Source: CAMCXE01 sp046347475 (lineage in GTDB: Bacteria > Pseudomonadota > Gammaproteobacteria > Pseudomonadales > Cellvibrionaceae). From it: 64,000 nucleotides of DNA. Under the pieces are notes generated by a model, which was not told where the DNA came from, searched no databases, and saw only the letters and a list, made by a program, of their open reading frames with translations. Both the position numbers and the translations under genes were made by a program. Numbering within the stretch: position 1 is the stretch's first letter; each line of letters begins with the position of its first letter. Location of the stretch: assembly GCA_046347475.1 (NCBI GenBank), contig JAXMGD010000003.1, positions 1-64,000 of the forward strand, read 5' to 3'. Shown piece by piece: positions 25,201-35,074 of this stretch.

Positions 25201-26406
25201 ATGGCTCGCAAGGCTATTTTTACCCTATTGTTAAGCGTGTTAAGCCTGCTGATCAGCTGCGGGCAACACACGGCACCACCGCAAACGCCCCGCCCCGTTC
25301 GCACGCTCGTTGCGGCCGCCCAGCCACAACAGCTCACCGCCGAATATGCCGGCACGGTGGTTGCGCGGGTGGAATCCATGCTGGCCTTTCAGGTGGGCGG
25401 AAAAATTCAAACGCGCCAAATCGATGTGGGCAGCCAGGTCAAAAAAGGCCAGGTGCTCATGAGTTTGGATAGCCAAGATGTACAACTGGGCCTTGCCCAA
25501 GCCCAAGCCAATGCGCGCACCGCGCAGACCCAATTTGAGCTGGCAAGCCTGGAATTTAAACGCTTTAGCGATTTACTGAAAACTGGCGCCATCAGCCAAA
25601 GCGCTGTGGACGCGAAAAATGCCGCCTTGGCCGCGGCCAAAGCCTATTTAGAGCAGGCCCGCGCCATTGAGCGTGAACAGCAGAATCAAACCCGTTACGC
25701 GCAACTGACGGCCGATGCAGACGGTGTGATTACCGCCTTGCATGCCGAGGTTGGCCAGGTGGTGGCGCCGGGTGTACCCGTGGTGCAGCTGGCTAAATTC
25801 AATAACGCCCACGGGCGTGATGTAACAAGCGATGTGGAAGTGGCCATCGCCATTCCCGAAAATAATTTGGGCTTAATAAATAAAGCCGATGCCATCGATA
25901 TTCACTTGTGGGCCAACAGTAAAGAGGTATTTCACGGCCGCATCCGAGAAATTGCCCCCGCAGCCGACCCCATTAGCCGCGCATTTGCCGCCAAATTAGC
26001 CTTTATCGATGTATCCGCCGCCCAGCGCGCCCTATTAAAACTCGGCATGACGGCCAGGGCGCAATTTCACCTCACCACACCACAAGCCTTTATTGCCCTG
26101 CCGCTGAGTGCACTGCTGAATAACCAGGGCAAAACCCAGGTGTGGCAAGTGGTAGATGGCCGGGCCCAACTGACGGAGGTTAAAGTGGTAGGGGTTAGCG
26201 GCAACGACCTGTTAGTGGAGGGTGTGCAACCAGGCCAAACCATTGTGACCGCAGGGGTACATGTGCTCACCCAAGGCCAAGCGGTGAGCCCCCTAGCGGC
26301 CCCGGCGCACACCGACCAAGCCCCGGCGCGCCTGTCGGCCCAGGCGCTTATGGCGCCGCCGCGCACGGATGAGCGCACGCCAACCGGCGGAGCGACAGCC
26401 CAGTGA
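25201..26406 (+). CDS. RND efflux periplasmic adaptor (lipoprotein)
   Basis: A 401-residue membrane-fusion protein with lipobox LLISC (Cys20). The lipoyl-type segment is split around a coiled hairpin (FQVGGKIQTRQIDVGSQVKKG ... TADADGVITALHAEVGQVV, shown in parts), with the alpha hairpin at ~95-165, beta-barrel (~190-290) and membrane-proximal domain (~290-360). It links the RND pump to an outer-membrane channel. The C-terminal ~40 residues are Ala/Pro-rich and unconserved. Its stop overlaps the pump start by four bases (GTGA). No outer-membrane channel gene is present in the window, so a TolC-like protein from elsewhere is needed. Confidence 0.93.
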   Translation: MARKAIFTLLLSVLSLLISCGQHTAPPQTPRPVRTLVAAAQPQQLTAEYAGTVVARVESMLAFQVGGKIQTRQIDVGSQVKKGQVLMSLDSQDVQLGLAQAQANARTAQTQFELASLEFKRFSDLLKTGAISQSAVDAKNAALAAAKAYLEQARAIEREQQNQTRYAQLTADADGVITALHAEVGQVVAPGVPVVQLAKFNNAHGRDVTSDVEVAIAIPENNLGLINKADAIDIHLWANSKEVFHGRIREIAPAADPISRAFAAKLAFIDVSAAQRALLKLGMTARAQFHLTTPQAFIALPLSALLNNQGKTQVWQVVDGRAQLTEVKVVGVSGNDLLVEGVQPGQTIVTAGVHVLTQGQAVSPLAAPAHTDQAPARLSAQALMAPPRTDERTPTGGATAQ

Positions 26407-29400
26407 ATTCATCATTTAATTTATCCCGCTGGGCCTTAGACCACATTCCTCTGGTGCGGTATTTAATGGCCGCGCTATTAATTGGCGGTATTTTAAGTTT
26501 TATTAATTTAGGCCAAGACGAAGACCCACCTTTCACCTTTCGAGCCATGGTGGTAACCGCCAAATGGCCCGGCGCCACCGCCGTGCAAATGGCCGAACAA
26601 GTCGCCGATAAATTAGAAAAAACCCTGCAGGAAACGCCTTATGTGGATAGCATCCGCAGCTTTTCCCGGCCCGGCGAAACTACCATTATTATTCAGCTGG
26701 CCGAATCCACCCCGCCGAAAGAAACCAGCAACAGCTGGTATCACGTGCGCAAAAAAATGGGCGACATACGTTTAAGCTTACCTCAGGGTGTATTAGGGCC
26801 CTTTTTTAACGATCAATTTGGCGATACTTACGGCTCTATTTTTGCGCTCTCCAGTGATGGCTTTAGTTATGCGGAATTAAAAGACTACGCCGATTTGGTG
26901 CGGCAAGAATTATTGCGCGTACCTCAAGTGGCTAAGGTTGAATTATTGGGTGTGCAGGATGAAAAAATTAATATTGTGCTCTCCCATAAAAAAATGGCCC
27001 AGATGGGCATTGCCCTGCCGGATATTATTGCCCGCATCAACGCACAAAATGCCCTCACGGCCAGCGGCGTGCTCGCTACGGCAACGGACAATATCAACCT
27101 GCGAGTAAGCGGCCAATTTGCCTCACTCGATGAGCTGCGCGCCCTGAGTCTCGGTAGAGAAGGCCGCAATTTACGCCTAGGTGACATAGCCGAGATTACC
27201 CGCGGCTATGACGATCCACCGAAAAATAAAATGCGCCACAACGGCGAAGAAGTTATTGGTTTAGCCGTCGCCATGCAAAAAGGCGGCAACATTATTCAGC
27301 TGGGTAAACACCTGGACCACACCGGGCAGATTATTCGCGATAAATTACCGGCGGGCATAGAACTGCACCGGGTGGCCGATCAACCCAAGGCGGTGGCCAG
27401 TTCCGTCAACGAATTTTTAGGCACCTTGGCTGAAGCCTTAATTATTGTCCTGGCGGTCAGTTTTATCGCCTTGGGTGTGCATAAAACGCCGACGGGCTGG
27501 ACGCTGAGCCTGCGGCCGGGTTTAGTGGTGGGCCTGACCATCCCGTTGGTGCTGGCCATTACGTTTTTATTTATGCGGCTATTTAATATTGATTTACACA
27601 AAATATCCCTCGGCGCCTTAATTATTGCCCTCGGGCTTTTGGTAGACGATGCCATCATCGCCGCTGAAATGATGGTGCGCAAAATGGAGGAAGGATTTTC
27701 CCGCGCCGAGGCCGCCACCTTCGCCTATACCTCCACCGCCATGCCCATGCTCACCGGCACGCTTATAACCGCCGCCGGTTTTTTACCGATTGGTTTAGCC
27801 AAATCAGCCGCCGGTGAATACACCTTTTCCATGTTTTCCGTTAATGCGCTGGCGCTGATTATCTCCTGGTTTGTGGCGGTGGTGTTTACGCCTTACATAG
27901 GGTATTTATTGCTTAAAGTAAAACCCAAGGCCGCTCACTCCAGTGAAAAAGATTTATTTACCACGCCGTTTTACAGCCGTTTTCGCCGCCTGGTGGAGCG
28001 CTGTGTGGAGCATCGCAAAACCACCATTGCCTTGAGTTTATTAACCTTTGTGCTGGGCTTGGTGGGCTTTCGTTTTGTCGAGCAACAATTTTTCCCCGAT
28101 TCCAACCGCTTAGAATTAATGGTGGAACTCTGGCTGCCGGAGGGAGCCTCCTACGCCAATATGGAGCAACAGGCTCTCGCCTTTGAAGCATTTATAAAAC
28201 AGCAGCCCCAGGTGGAACACTACACCACCTATGTCGGCACCGGTGCGCCGCGTTTTTATTTGCCGCAGGATCAAATATTGCCGCAAACCAATGTGGCGCA
28301 AATTGTGGTTATGCCGAAAGACTTAACCGCCCGCAATCAACTGCGCGAAATAATTCAGCATGAATTTGCGGTTAATTTCCCCGAAGTGCGCGGCCGCGTG
28401 CGCTATTTACCCTCGGGCCCACCGGTGCCCTATCCGGTGCAGTTTCGCATTACGGGCCCCAATTCCACCCAGGTGCGCCAGATAGCCGATCAGGTAAAAG
28501 AATTAGTGCGCGCTAATCCCAATTGCGTGGGTGTAAACGATAACTGGAATGAATCCATAAAGGTGTTACGGCTGGATTTGGACCAGGATAAATTGCGCGC
28601 GGTGGGGCTCACTAGCGAATTAGTCACGCAAGCGGCCAATACCATTTTAAGCGGTGCGGTCATAGGCCAATACCGAGAAAATAACCGCTTAATTGATATT
28701 CAAATTCGTCAGCCTCTGGATGAGCGCGACACCATTGAGCGCTTAAACGACACCAATATTCCCACGCAAAACGGCCAGTACGTGACGCTGTCGAATATTG
28801 CGCGGGCCTATTTTGTTTGGGAGCCGGGTTTAGTGTGGCGGGAAAATCGCGAGTGGGCGGTGACGGTTCAAGCGGATGTTACCGATGGCATCCAAGGCCC
28901 TACCGTCTCCAGCCAAATTATTCCGCTCCTGGCCGATATTAAAGCCCAATTACCCTTGGGTTTCGCGGTAAAACTGGCCGGTGCCGCCGCCGATAGCAGC
29001 AAAGCGCAAGAATCGATTGCCGCCAATGTGCCCCTAGTAATTTTTATTATTTTCACCTTGCTCATGCTGCAATTACACAGTTTCTCCCGTTCGGTATTGG
29101 TATTTTTAACCGGGCCATTAGGTATTGCCGGTGCTGCTTTAGCGCTATTAATTTTGCAGCGGCCCTTTGGTTTTGTGGCGCAACTGGGTGTAATTGCATT
29201 ATTCGGCATGATTATTCGCAACTCGGTGATTTTAATTGACCAAATTGAGCAGGATATTGCCCGCGGGGAGCCCGCCTGGACTGCGGTGGTGGAATCCGCC
29301 GTGCGCCGTCTAAGGCCTATCTTACTCACCGCCGCCGCTGCGGTACTCGCCATGATCCCCCTAAGCCGCTCCATTTTTTGGGGGCCCATGGCGGTGGCGA

Positions 29401-29498
29401 TTATGGGCGGGTTAATTATTGCTACAGGGCTTACGTTATTATTTTTACCGGCGCTGTATGCGCTGTGTTTTAGGGTGAAAAAACCTCAGCCGCTTTAA
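26403..29498 (+). CDS. RND efflux pump, inner-membrane permease
   Basis: A 1031-residue proton-driven RND transporter of usual length. It has one N-terminal helix (~15-35), porter loop, helices 2-6, a second porter loop and helices 8-12. The central proton-relay helix carries LIIALGLLVDDAIIAAEMMV with the conserved Asp pair. It expels toxic compounds from the membrane and periplasm. Starts at GTG 26403, overlapping the adaptor stop. Probably controlled by the BaeSR-like pair upstream. Substrate unknown; the mix of features resembles multidrug (HAE1-like) pumps rather than metal pumps. Confidence 0.95.
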   Translation: MNSSFNLSRWALDHIPLVRYLMAALLIGGILSFINLGQDEDPPFTFRAMVVTAKWPGATAVQMAEQVADKLEKTLQETPYVDSIRSFSRPGETTIIIQLAESTPPKETSNSWYHVRKKMGDIRLSLPQGVLGPFFNDQFGDTYGSIFALSSDGFSYAELKDYADLVRQELLRVPQVAKVELLGVQDEKINIVLSHKKMAQMGIALPDIIARINAQNALTASGVLATATDNINLRVSGQFASLDELRALSLGREGRNLRLGDIAEITRGYDDPPKNKMRHNGEEVIGLAVAMQKGGNIIQLGKHLDHTGQIIRDKLPAGIELHRVADQPKAVASSVNEFLGTLAEALIIVLAVSFIALGVHKTPTGWTLSLRPGLVVGLTIPLVLAITFLFMRLFNIDLHKISLGALIIALGLLVDDAIIAAEMMVRKMEEGFSRAEAATFAYTSTAMPMLTGTLITAAGFLPIGLAKSAAGEYTFSMFSVNALALIISWFVAVVFTPYIGYLLLKVKPKAAHSSEKDLFTTPFYSRFRRLVERCVEHRKTTIALSLLTFVLGLVGFRFVEQQFFPDSNRLELMVELWLPEGASYANMEQQALAFEAFIKQQPQVEHYTTYVGTGAPRFYLPQDQILPQTNVAQIVVMPKDLTARNQLREIIQHEFAVNFPEVRGRVRYLPSGPPVPYPVQFRITGPNSTQVRQIADQVKELVRANPNCVGVNDNWNESIKVLRLDLDQDKLRAVGLTSELVTQAANTILSGAVIGQYRENNRLIDIQIRQPLDERDTIERLNDTNIPTQNGQYVTLSNIARAYFVWEPGLVWRENREWAVTVQADVTDGIQGPTVSSQIIPLLADIKAQLPLGFAVKLAGAAADSSKAQESIAANVPLVIFIIFTLLMLQLHSFSRSVLVFLTGPLGIAGAALALLILQRPFGFVAQLGVIALFGMIIRNSVILIDQIEQDIARGEPAWTAVVESAVRRLRPILLTAAAAVLAMIPLSRSIFWGPMAVAIMGGLIIATGLTLLFLPALYALCFRVKKPQPL

Positions 29499-29623
29499 TA
29501 TAACGAGCCACCCAGTACGGCAGCGAAACCCCAACACACCCAGCGGCGCACTAAAGTGCGCCTTACCCAGGCGCGATTGACCCAAGCCGAGTAGAATGCC
29601 CGCTGTTTTTTAAGGGGGCGCGT

Positions 29624-30118
29624 ATGGGGCGATGGTTGATGATGTTTGGCGTGGTAGCGGGCCTTAGTGCCTGTGGTTGGCAGTTGCGCGGCATGAGCAG
29701 CGGCCAGTACCCGGCCCAGTTGCAGCTGGCCAGCCCCGACCGCTACGCGCCCTTAATTGCCAGCCTCGGCCAGGCCATGAGCCAGCGCCAGGTGGCCTCC
29801 GCCGATGAAGCCCCGCTGCGCCTGGAAGTGGAGCCAGAACAACTCACCAAGCGCACCGTGGCCGTCACGGCTATTGGTTCGGCCGCCCAGTACGAGCTTT
29901 CCTTGAGCGCCGCTTGGCGCCTGTACCAGCGCAACGGGCAAACCCAGACGCTGCTGCGCGAGGGCATTGCCAAAAGCGGCCGCGTGTTTGACTTCCAGCC
30001 CGGCAATAACCTAGGTAAAACCGAGGAAGAAACCACGCTAATGGCCGAAATGCGCCGGGAAATTGCCCACAGTATTTTGGCGCAAACCCAAAACCTATCC
30101 TCCACTGCACGCCCATAA
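29624..30118 (+). CDS. lptE: LPS-assembly lipoprotein LptE
   Basis: A 164-residue outer-membrane lipoprotein with lipobox LSAC followed by GWQLRG (typical 'CGWxLRG' of LptE). With LptD it forms the plug-and-barrel that inserts LPS in the outer leaflet. The body shows the family pattern (SAAQYELSLSAAWRLYQRNG and a C-terminal helix AEMRREIAHSILAQ). In most gammaproteobacteria it follows leuS; here the RND pump precedes it by 125 bp. holA begins seven bases after its stop. Confidence 0.93.
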   Translation: MGRWLMMFGVVAGLSACGWQLRGMSSGQYPAQLQLASPDRYAPLIASLGQAMSQRQVASADEAPLRLEVEPEQLTKRTVAVTAIGSAAQYELSLSAAWRLYQRNGQTQTLLREGIAKSGRVFDFQPGNNLGKTEEETTLMAEMRREIAHSILAQTQNLSSTARP

Positions 30119-30125
30119 CACCCCC

Positions 30126-31169
30126 ATGGCCAAAATTAACGCCGAACAATTAAGCCGCCATCTAAAACCCTTAAGCCCTGTGTATTGCGTCAGTGGCGAT
30201 GAGCCGCTGTTAATTCAAGAAGCCGCAGACGCTATCCGCGCCGCAGGCCGCGCCCAGGGTTTTAGCGAGCGTGAATTATTCCATGTGGAAAATCATTTCG
30301 ACTGGGGGCAATTTTTACAAAGCGCCAATAGTTTAAGCCTATTTGCCAGCCGCAAAATTTTAGAAATTCGTTTGGGCGCCAAAATAAATGACGCAGGCAA
30401 TAAAGCCTTAGTGGAATATTGCAACAATCCAAGCGCGGATAATTTAGTGTTAATCATCAGCCCCAAGCTGGATAAAAGCGCACAAAATGCCGCATGGTTT
30501 AAAGCGGTGGATAAAATCGGCATCACCTGCCCTATTTGGCCCATTAATGAAAAACAACTGCCGCGCTGGATTGAACAACGCTTGCACAATGCTGGTTTAC
30601 ACGTAGAAAGCGACGCCCTGGCGCTACTGGCCGCCAAGGTGGAAGGCAATTTATTAGCGGCGGTGCAAGAGATCGAAAAATTAAAATTAATTGCCGACGC
30701 CGGGCCTATTAATGCCCAAGTGATGGCCAGCGCCGTAGCCGATAACGCCCGCTACGATGTTTTTAGCCTGATGGATAAAGCGCTGTTAAATGACAGTGCG
30801 GCCGCGGTGCGGCATTTAAATGGATTAAAAGGTGAAGGCGCCGACCCGATTTTAATTTTGTGGGGCATAGCGCGGGAAGTGCGCACTTTATTGGCCTTAA
30901 AACACGCCCAGCACAGCGGCCAGCCCCTGGATGTGGCCGCTCGCAATCAGGGTATTTTTGAGCCGCATTTAAGCCTGATGCGCCAGCAACTGCCGCGCTT
31001 TAAACCAGCGCACTTGCGCCTGTTATTGCGCCAATGTGCGCTGGCAGACCGCAGCATGAAAGGCGCCGCCAAACTCGATACCTGGGGTTTATTGCTGGAT
31101 ATTACCCTCAGCCTGTGCGGCACACGGGTGTTAAATAATGGCAGTTTGCGGGCTTTATTAAAAACCTAG
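30126..31169 (+). CDS. holA: DNA polymerase III delta subunit HolA
   Basis: A 347-residue clamp-loader delta subunit, close to E. coli (343). It opens the beta clamp. The AAA-like N-terminal domain begins MAKINAEQLSRHLKPLSPVY with GDEPLLIQEAADAIR; the middle carries LLAAKVEGNLLAAVQEIEKL and the C-terminal collar domain ends DTWGLLLDITLSLCG. The frame is open 21 codons upstream inside lptE, but ATG 30126 gives the family N-terminus. No good SD is seen, so it probably relies on coupling to lptE. Confidence 0.95.
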   Translation: MAKINAEQLSRHLKPLSPVYCVSGDEPLLIQEAADAIRAAGRAQGFSERELFHVENHFDWGQFLQSANSLSLFASRKILEIRLGAKINDAGNKALVEYCNNPSADNLVLIISPKLDKSAQNAAWFKAVDKIGITCPIWPINEKQLPRWIEQRLHNAGLHVESDALALLAAKVEGNLLAAVQEIEKLKLIADAGPINAQVMASAVADNARYDVFSLMDKALLNDSAAAVRHLNGLKGEGADPILILWGIAREVRTLLALKHAQHSGQPLDVAARNQGIFEPHLSLMRQQLPRFKPAHLRLLLRQCALADRSMKGAAKLDTWGLLLDITLSLCGTRVLNNGSLRALLKT

Positions 31170-31222
31170 CGAATGCGCACCTAAAGGCCCAGGCCACAAT
31201 GGCCGAGCCTTCAAAGAAACGT

Positions 31223-32047
31223 CTATCCCGCCCGCAACATAGCCAAAACGGGCTCCACAGCGGGCAAAACCTCCCGCCAGAGGAAAAACGCCTCGGCCGC
31301 CTGGCCCACCAACATACCTAACCCATCGGCAGAATCCACGGCGCCATGCTCCGCGGCGAGGGTTAAAAACGGCGTGCGGCTGGAGCCGTAAACCATATCG
31401 TAGGCGCGGGTGTGAGAACCCCAGATGCGGCTGGGTAGCGCAGGCATTTCCCCATGCAGGCCCGCCGATATGCCATTGATGATGATGTCGAAGGGCCCGC
31501 TTAAGTCATCAAGGCTAGTGGCCATAAGGGGGTTGTTGCCGAACAGGGTCACCAATTGAGCCGCCTTAGAGGGGGTGCGATTGGCGATGGTAATGCTGAC
31601 CGGGTTTTCTGCCAGCAGCGGCCCAATAACCCCACGCGCCGCGCCACCCGCTCCCAAGAGGAGAATCTTTTTGTGGGCCAGAACCCAGCCTAAGCGTTTA
31701 AGGTCGGCCACCAGGCCCGCCCCATCGGTGTTATCGCCGAGAATCTGGCCGTTTTCCAACCGTTTAAGCGTGTTAACCGCCCCAGCCTGTTGCGCGCGCA
31801 CCGTGTGGTGCTGAGCAAAGGCATAGGCATCCTCTTTAAACGGCACGGTGACGTTAAGGCCGGCCCCACCGTCTGCAAAAAATGCCTGCGCTTGGGCGGC
31901 AAAACCACCCAAGGGCCAGAGCAGTTTTTCATACTGCATAGCCTGCTGGGTTTGGGCGGCGAAGGCGCTGTGAATCTGCGGCGATTTGGAGTGGGCGATG
32001 GGGTTGCCCACCACCGCGTAGCGATCAAGTTGATGCGGTTGAGCCAT
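31223..32047 (-). CDS. aroE: Shikimate dehydrogenase AroE
   Basis: A 274-residue NADP-dependent shikimate dehydrogenase (E. coli 272) that reduces 3-dehydroshikimate. Visible motifs: NPIAHSKSPQIH (shikimate-binding serines), NVTVPFKEDAY (catalytic Lys), NTDGAGLVADL (Asp) and GAGGAARGV (cofactor loop). A GTG six codons upstream overlaps the hemF stop (TAGTG); ATG 32047 has TAGG seven bases before and fits the family length. It follows hemF on the minus strand and converges on holA. Confidence 0.96.
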   Translation of the reverse strand: MAQPHQLDRYAVVGNPIAHSKSPQIHSAFAAQTQQAMQYEKLLWPLGGFAAQAQAFFADGGAGLNVTVPFKEDAYAFAQHHTVRAQQAGAVNTLKRLENGQILGDNTDGAGLVADLKRLGWVLAHKKILLLGAGGAARGVIGPLLAENPVSITIANRTPSKAAQLVTLFGNNPLMATSLDDLSGPFDIIINGISAGLHGEMPALPSRIWGSHTRAYDMVYGSSRTPFLTLAAEHGAVDSADGLGMLVGQAAEAFFLWREVLPAVEPVLAMLRAG

Positions 32048-32064
32048 GTGAAAACCTATTGGCA

Positions 32065-32973
32065 CTACGCCCAGTCACGGGCCATGAGAAAACGTTCATA
32101 GAGCGCCGCTTCAGCCGTGCCGGGTGCGGGCGTCCAGTTGTACTCCCAGCGCACCAAGGGCGGCAGGGACATAAGAATGGATTCGGTGCGACCGCCAGTT
32201 TGCAGGCCGAACAGGGTGCCCCGGTCGTACACCAGGTTAAATTCCACATAACGGCCCCGGCGGTAGAGCTGGAACTGCTTTTCTCGCTCCCCAAAGGGCA
32301 TGGCTTTACGCCGTTCAATGATGGGCACATAGGCTTGGCAATAGCTATCGCCCACCGCTTGCATAAAAGCAAAACTGCGCTCAAAGCCCCAGGCGTTAAG
32401 GTCGTCAAAAAACAGGCCGCCCACGCCGCGGGGCTCGTTGCGGTGTTTTAAAAAGAAGTACTCATCGCACCATTTTTTGTAATCGGCATACACCGTCTCG
32501 CCAAACGGCTCACAGGCAGCCCGGGCCGTTTGATGCCAGTGCTGGCAGTCTTCGTCAAACCCGTAATAAGGGGTGAGATCGTAGCCGCCGCCAAACCACC
32601 AAACCGGTTCAGCACCGTCTTTCTCAGCAATAAAAAAACGCACATTGGCGTGGCTAGTGGGCACATAGGGGTTGTTGGGGTGAATCACCAAAGACACCCC
32701 CATGGCCTCAAAGCGGCGGCCCGCCAATTCAGGCCGGTGGGCGGTGGCCGAGGCGGGCATTTGGCTGCCGGTAACATGGGAGAAGTTAACACCGCCTTTT
32801 TCAATAACGGCGCCCTCGGTTAAGACCCGCGAGCGACCGCCACCACCCTCCGGCCGCTGCCAACTGTCTTCCACAAAGGAGCCTGCGCCATCGGCTGCAG
32901 CCAGTTGTCGGCATATGCTGTCTTGCAGCCCTAAAAGATAGTCTTTTACCGCATGTTTATCAGGTGTCTGCAT
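32065..32973 (-). CDS. hemF: Oxygen-dependent coproporphyrinogen III oxidase HemF
   Basis: A 302-residue HemF (E. coli 299). It makes protoporphyrinogen IX from coproporphyrinogen III with O2, in haem synthesis. The signature GVSLVIHPNNPYVPTSHANVR with catalytic/metal histidines and the C-terminal GLQTGGRTESILMSLPP are present. GGGGAG stands before the ATG. It is co-oriented with tsaC (74 bp upstream) and aroE (17 bp downstream); the same tsaC-hemF-aroE order is common in Pseudomonas-like genomes. Confidence 0.97.
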   Translation of the reverse strand: MQTPDKHAVKDYLLGLQDSICRQLAAADGAGSFVEDSWQRPEGGGGRSRVLTEGAVIEKGGVNFSHVTGSQMPASATAHRPELAGRRFEAMGVSLVIHPNNPYVPTSHANVRFFIAEKDGAEPVWWFGGGYDLTPYYGFDEDCQHWHQTARAACEPFGETVYADYKKWCDEYFFLKHRNEPRGVGGLFFDDLNAWGFERSFAFMQAVGDSYCQAYVPIIERRKAMPFGEREKQFQLYRRGRYVEFNLVYDRGTLFGLQTGGRTESILMSLPPLVRWEYNWTPAPGTAEAALYERFLMARDWA

Positions 32974-33047
32974 GGCTCTCCCCTGGTGCGTTTTTATTAT
33001 GGTGGTGGTTAAGGCCGGGCCTGGGCCCCATCTGAATTCCAGTTGGG

Positions 33048-33620
33048 TTAACCGGGCCGGACGATCTGGCCGCTGATTAGATCACGAATCTGGCTGGGGT
33101 TGTTTGATTTGCCTACGGCCCCGATGCAGTAATGCACCTGGGAACCAAAATAGCCCCGGCTGCGCAGCGCGGTGCGGGCCGGTGGAAGGCCTTGGGGGTT
33201 GGCGGAGGTGGATACCAAAGGGCCGCCAAGCGCGGCCGAAAGGGCGTTGATAATCGGGTGATCGCTGACGCGGATGGCTACTGAGCTGTGGCGGCCGCTG
33301 ATCCAGGCGGGCACCAATTGATGGTGGGGCACCAACCAGGTATTGGGGCCGGGCCAGGTGGCGAACATGCGCTGGCGCTGCTCGTCACTGCACTGGGCGA
33401 GCAAAAAGTCAAAATGCGCCCGGTTGCCACTCACCAGAATCAACCCCTTATGCACCGGACGCTGCTTAAGGCTGAGCAGATGGCGGACTGCGTCCTCGTC
33501 ATCTAAACAGCAGCCCAAACCCCAAACGGCTTCGGTGGGATAGGCCAGTACACCGCCAGCCTGCAGGTGGCGCACGGCGTGTTGAATACGGGGGTGGTGG
33601 GCGGCGGGCACTCGGTTCAA
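33048..33620 (-). CDS. tsaC: Threonylcarbamoyl-AMP synthase TsaC
   Basis: A 190-residue YrdC-domain enzyme, the same length as E. coli TsaC. It makes threonylcarbamoyl-AMP for the t6A37 modification of tRNAs. Motifs: AYPTEAVWGLGC, LKQRPVHKGLILV, SVAIRVSDHP and GPLVSTSANPQG. No ATG fits; the proposed start is TTG at 33620, with AAGG eight bases upstream and the right family length. A TTG at 33668 and a GTG at 33611 remain possible. Lies between dprA and hemF. Confidence 0.93.
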   Translation of the reverse strand: MNRVPAAHHPRIQHAVRHLQAGGVLAYPTEAVWGLGCCLDDEDAVRHLLSLKQRPVHKGLILVSGNRAHFDFLLAQCSDEQRQRMFATWPGPNTWLVPHHQLVPAWISGRHSSVAIRVSDHPIINALSAALGGPLVSTSANPQGLPPARTALRSRGYFGSQVHYCIGAVGKSNNPSQIRDLISGQIVRPG

Positions 33621-33726
33621 ACAATAGACCTTCAATCGCAGTGGGCAAACAAACCCCCGGGCCGACAAGCGCTACAGCGCTCAGCGGCGCCGGGGTGTGC
33701 GGGTGCGCCAACTTACTGCAGCTGAT

Positions 33727-34911
33727 TTAGATCAGCAAGGGGGGGCGTAACGAGGTGGGCGCCATACGGGTATAGCCACCATTAAAGCTGCTGGCCAGGC
33801 CCTTAAGCTCCAGAGTCAGCAAGCTGGTCAACAGATCCCCAATGGGCAGCCCTGTGCGCTCACTGAGATCATCTAAGCTGACGGGGGTGTAGTCGAGCTG
33901 TTCAAGCACAACAGTCTCTAGGGGGTTATCAATGAGTTCACCGCGCTCCATCAGCGCCAAGCCCGAAGGAGTCGCCGATGATAACTGCCTGGGCAGGCCC
34001 AACTCCTGCCATTTCAAACTTAAATAACCTTCCAAGTGGACCAGTATGTCGTCCGCCGATTCGGTGAGCACCGCGCCTTCTTTGATCAGCGCATGGCAGC
34101 CACGGCTTAAGGGGTTGTGAATAGAGCCGGGGATAGCGAACACCTCCCGGTTGTGCTGCAGGGCGTAGCGCGCCGTGATTAAGGAGCCACTTTTAACCGC
34201 CGCTTCTACCACCAAAACCCCGGCACTTAAGCCGCTGATGATGCGATTGCGCTGGGGAAAAAAGGCCGCCTGGGGCGCGGTGCCAACAGGAAATTCGGTA
34301 ATCAAAGCCCCCCCAGACGCCACAATGTGTTCGGCGAGGGCCTGGTTGCGGCGGGGGTAAATCTGATCGATACCGGTGGCCATGACCGCCAGGGTGCAGC
34401 CCTGGGCCGCCAACGCACCTTCATGGGCGGCCTGATCAATGCCCAGAGCCAGACCACTGGTAATCGCCAGACCACCTGCGGCCAAATGCTGGGCAAACTC
34501 GCGGGCGATGTTCATGCCGCTGGGGCTGGGGCTGCGGCTTCCTACTAAAGCCAATTGCGGCAAGGCCAGCGCCTGGGGACGGCCTTTGAGGTACAAAAGT
34601 GCGGGCGCCTTGGGGATTTCCCGCAATACCGCCGGGTACGCATCCTGGTTGATCGACACCAAGTGCACCTGCTCCTGGTGGCACCAGTCCAGGGTTCTCT
34701 CCACCTGTTGCGCCAGGGCGCTGCCGTGAGGATTGCGGCGGTGCTCCAGCAGTTCAGCAATGGCCGCCGGGGAGAGGAGTTTGTGGAGTTTTTCGGGGTT
34801 GGCTTCTAAGGCATATTCCACACTGGGAAAGGCCTTGAGCAGTTGCCAATAGGTGTTCGTGGTAGTGTTTGGTAGATGCTGCACCATCAGCAGCGCGCGT
34901 TCCAACTGCAT
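33727..34911 (-). CDS. dprA: DNA-processing protein DprA
   Basis: A 394-residue DprA/Smf that loads RecA on incoming single strands in natural transformation. An N-terminal helical domain (~1-70) precedes the Rossmann-like core with LVGSRSPSPSG, SGLALGIDQAAH, GIDQIYPRRN, FFPQRNRIISGLS and SGSLITARYAL. The C-terminal winged helix (~325-394; LSERTGLPIGDLLTSLLTLE) is also present. Its presence allows, but does not prove, competence. A terminator between it and the LysM gene implies its own promoter in 34912-35021. Confidence 0.96.
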   Translation of the reverse strand: MQLERALLMVQHLPNTTTNTYWQLLKAFPSVEYALEANPEKLHKLLSPAAIAELLEHRRNPHGSALAQQVERTLDWCHQEQVHLVSINQDAYPAVLREIPKAPALLYLKGRPQALALPQLALVGSRSPSPSGMNIAREFAQHLAAGGLAITSGLALGIDQAAHEGALAAQGCTLAVMATGIDQIYPRRNQALAEHIVASGGALITEFPVGTAPQAAFFPQRNRIISGLSAGVLVVEAAVKSGSLITARYALQHNREVFAIPGSIHNPLSRGCHALIKEGAVLTESADDILVHLEGYLSLKWQELGLPRQLSSATPSGLALMERGELIDNPLETVVLEQLDYTPVSLDDLSERTGLPIGDLLTSLLTLELKGLASSFNGGYTRMAPTSLRPPLLI

Positions 34912-35021
34912 AGATTTCCCTCGCCGTCAGTCAAAAGCGTGACCTTAACGGGTTAACACCCGAGGGTAAAGCCGAGTGCGACCGGTGGCGGTATGAAGGC
35001 GGCGCAAAAAGCGCTGACCAT

Positions 35022-35050
35022 AAAAAACCCCGCCGCAGCGGGGTTTTTTA
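35022..35050 (-). terminator. Rho-independent terminator of the LysM gene
   Basis: AAAAAACCCCGC pairs with GCGGGGTTTTTT around a CGCA-type loop, giving U runs in both directions. It lies about 25 bp after the LysM gene stop and before dprA on the same strand. Confidence 0.9.
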
Positions 35051-35074
35051 TGGCTGGGTGCAGGGCACCAACAC

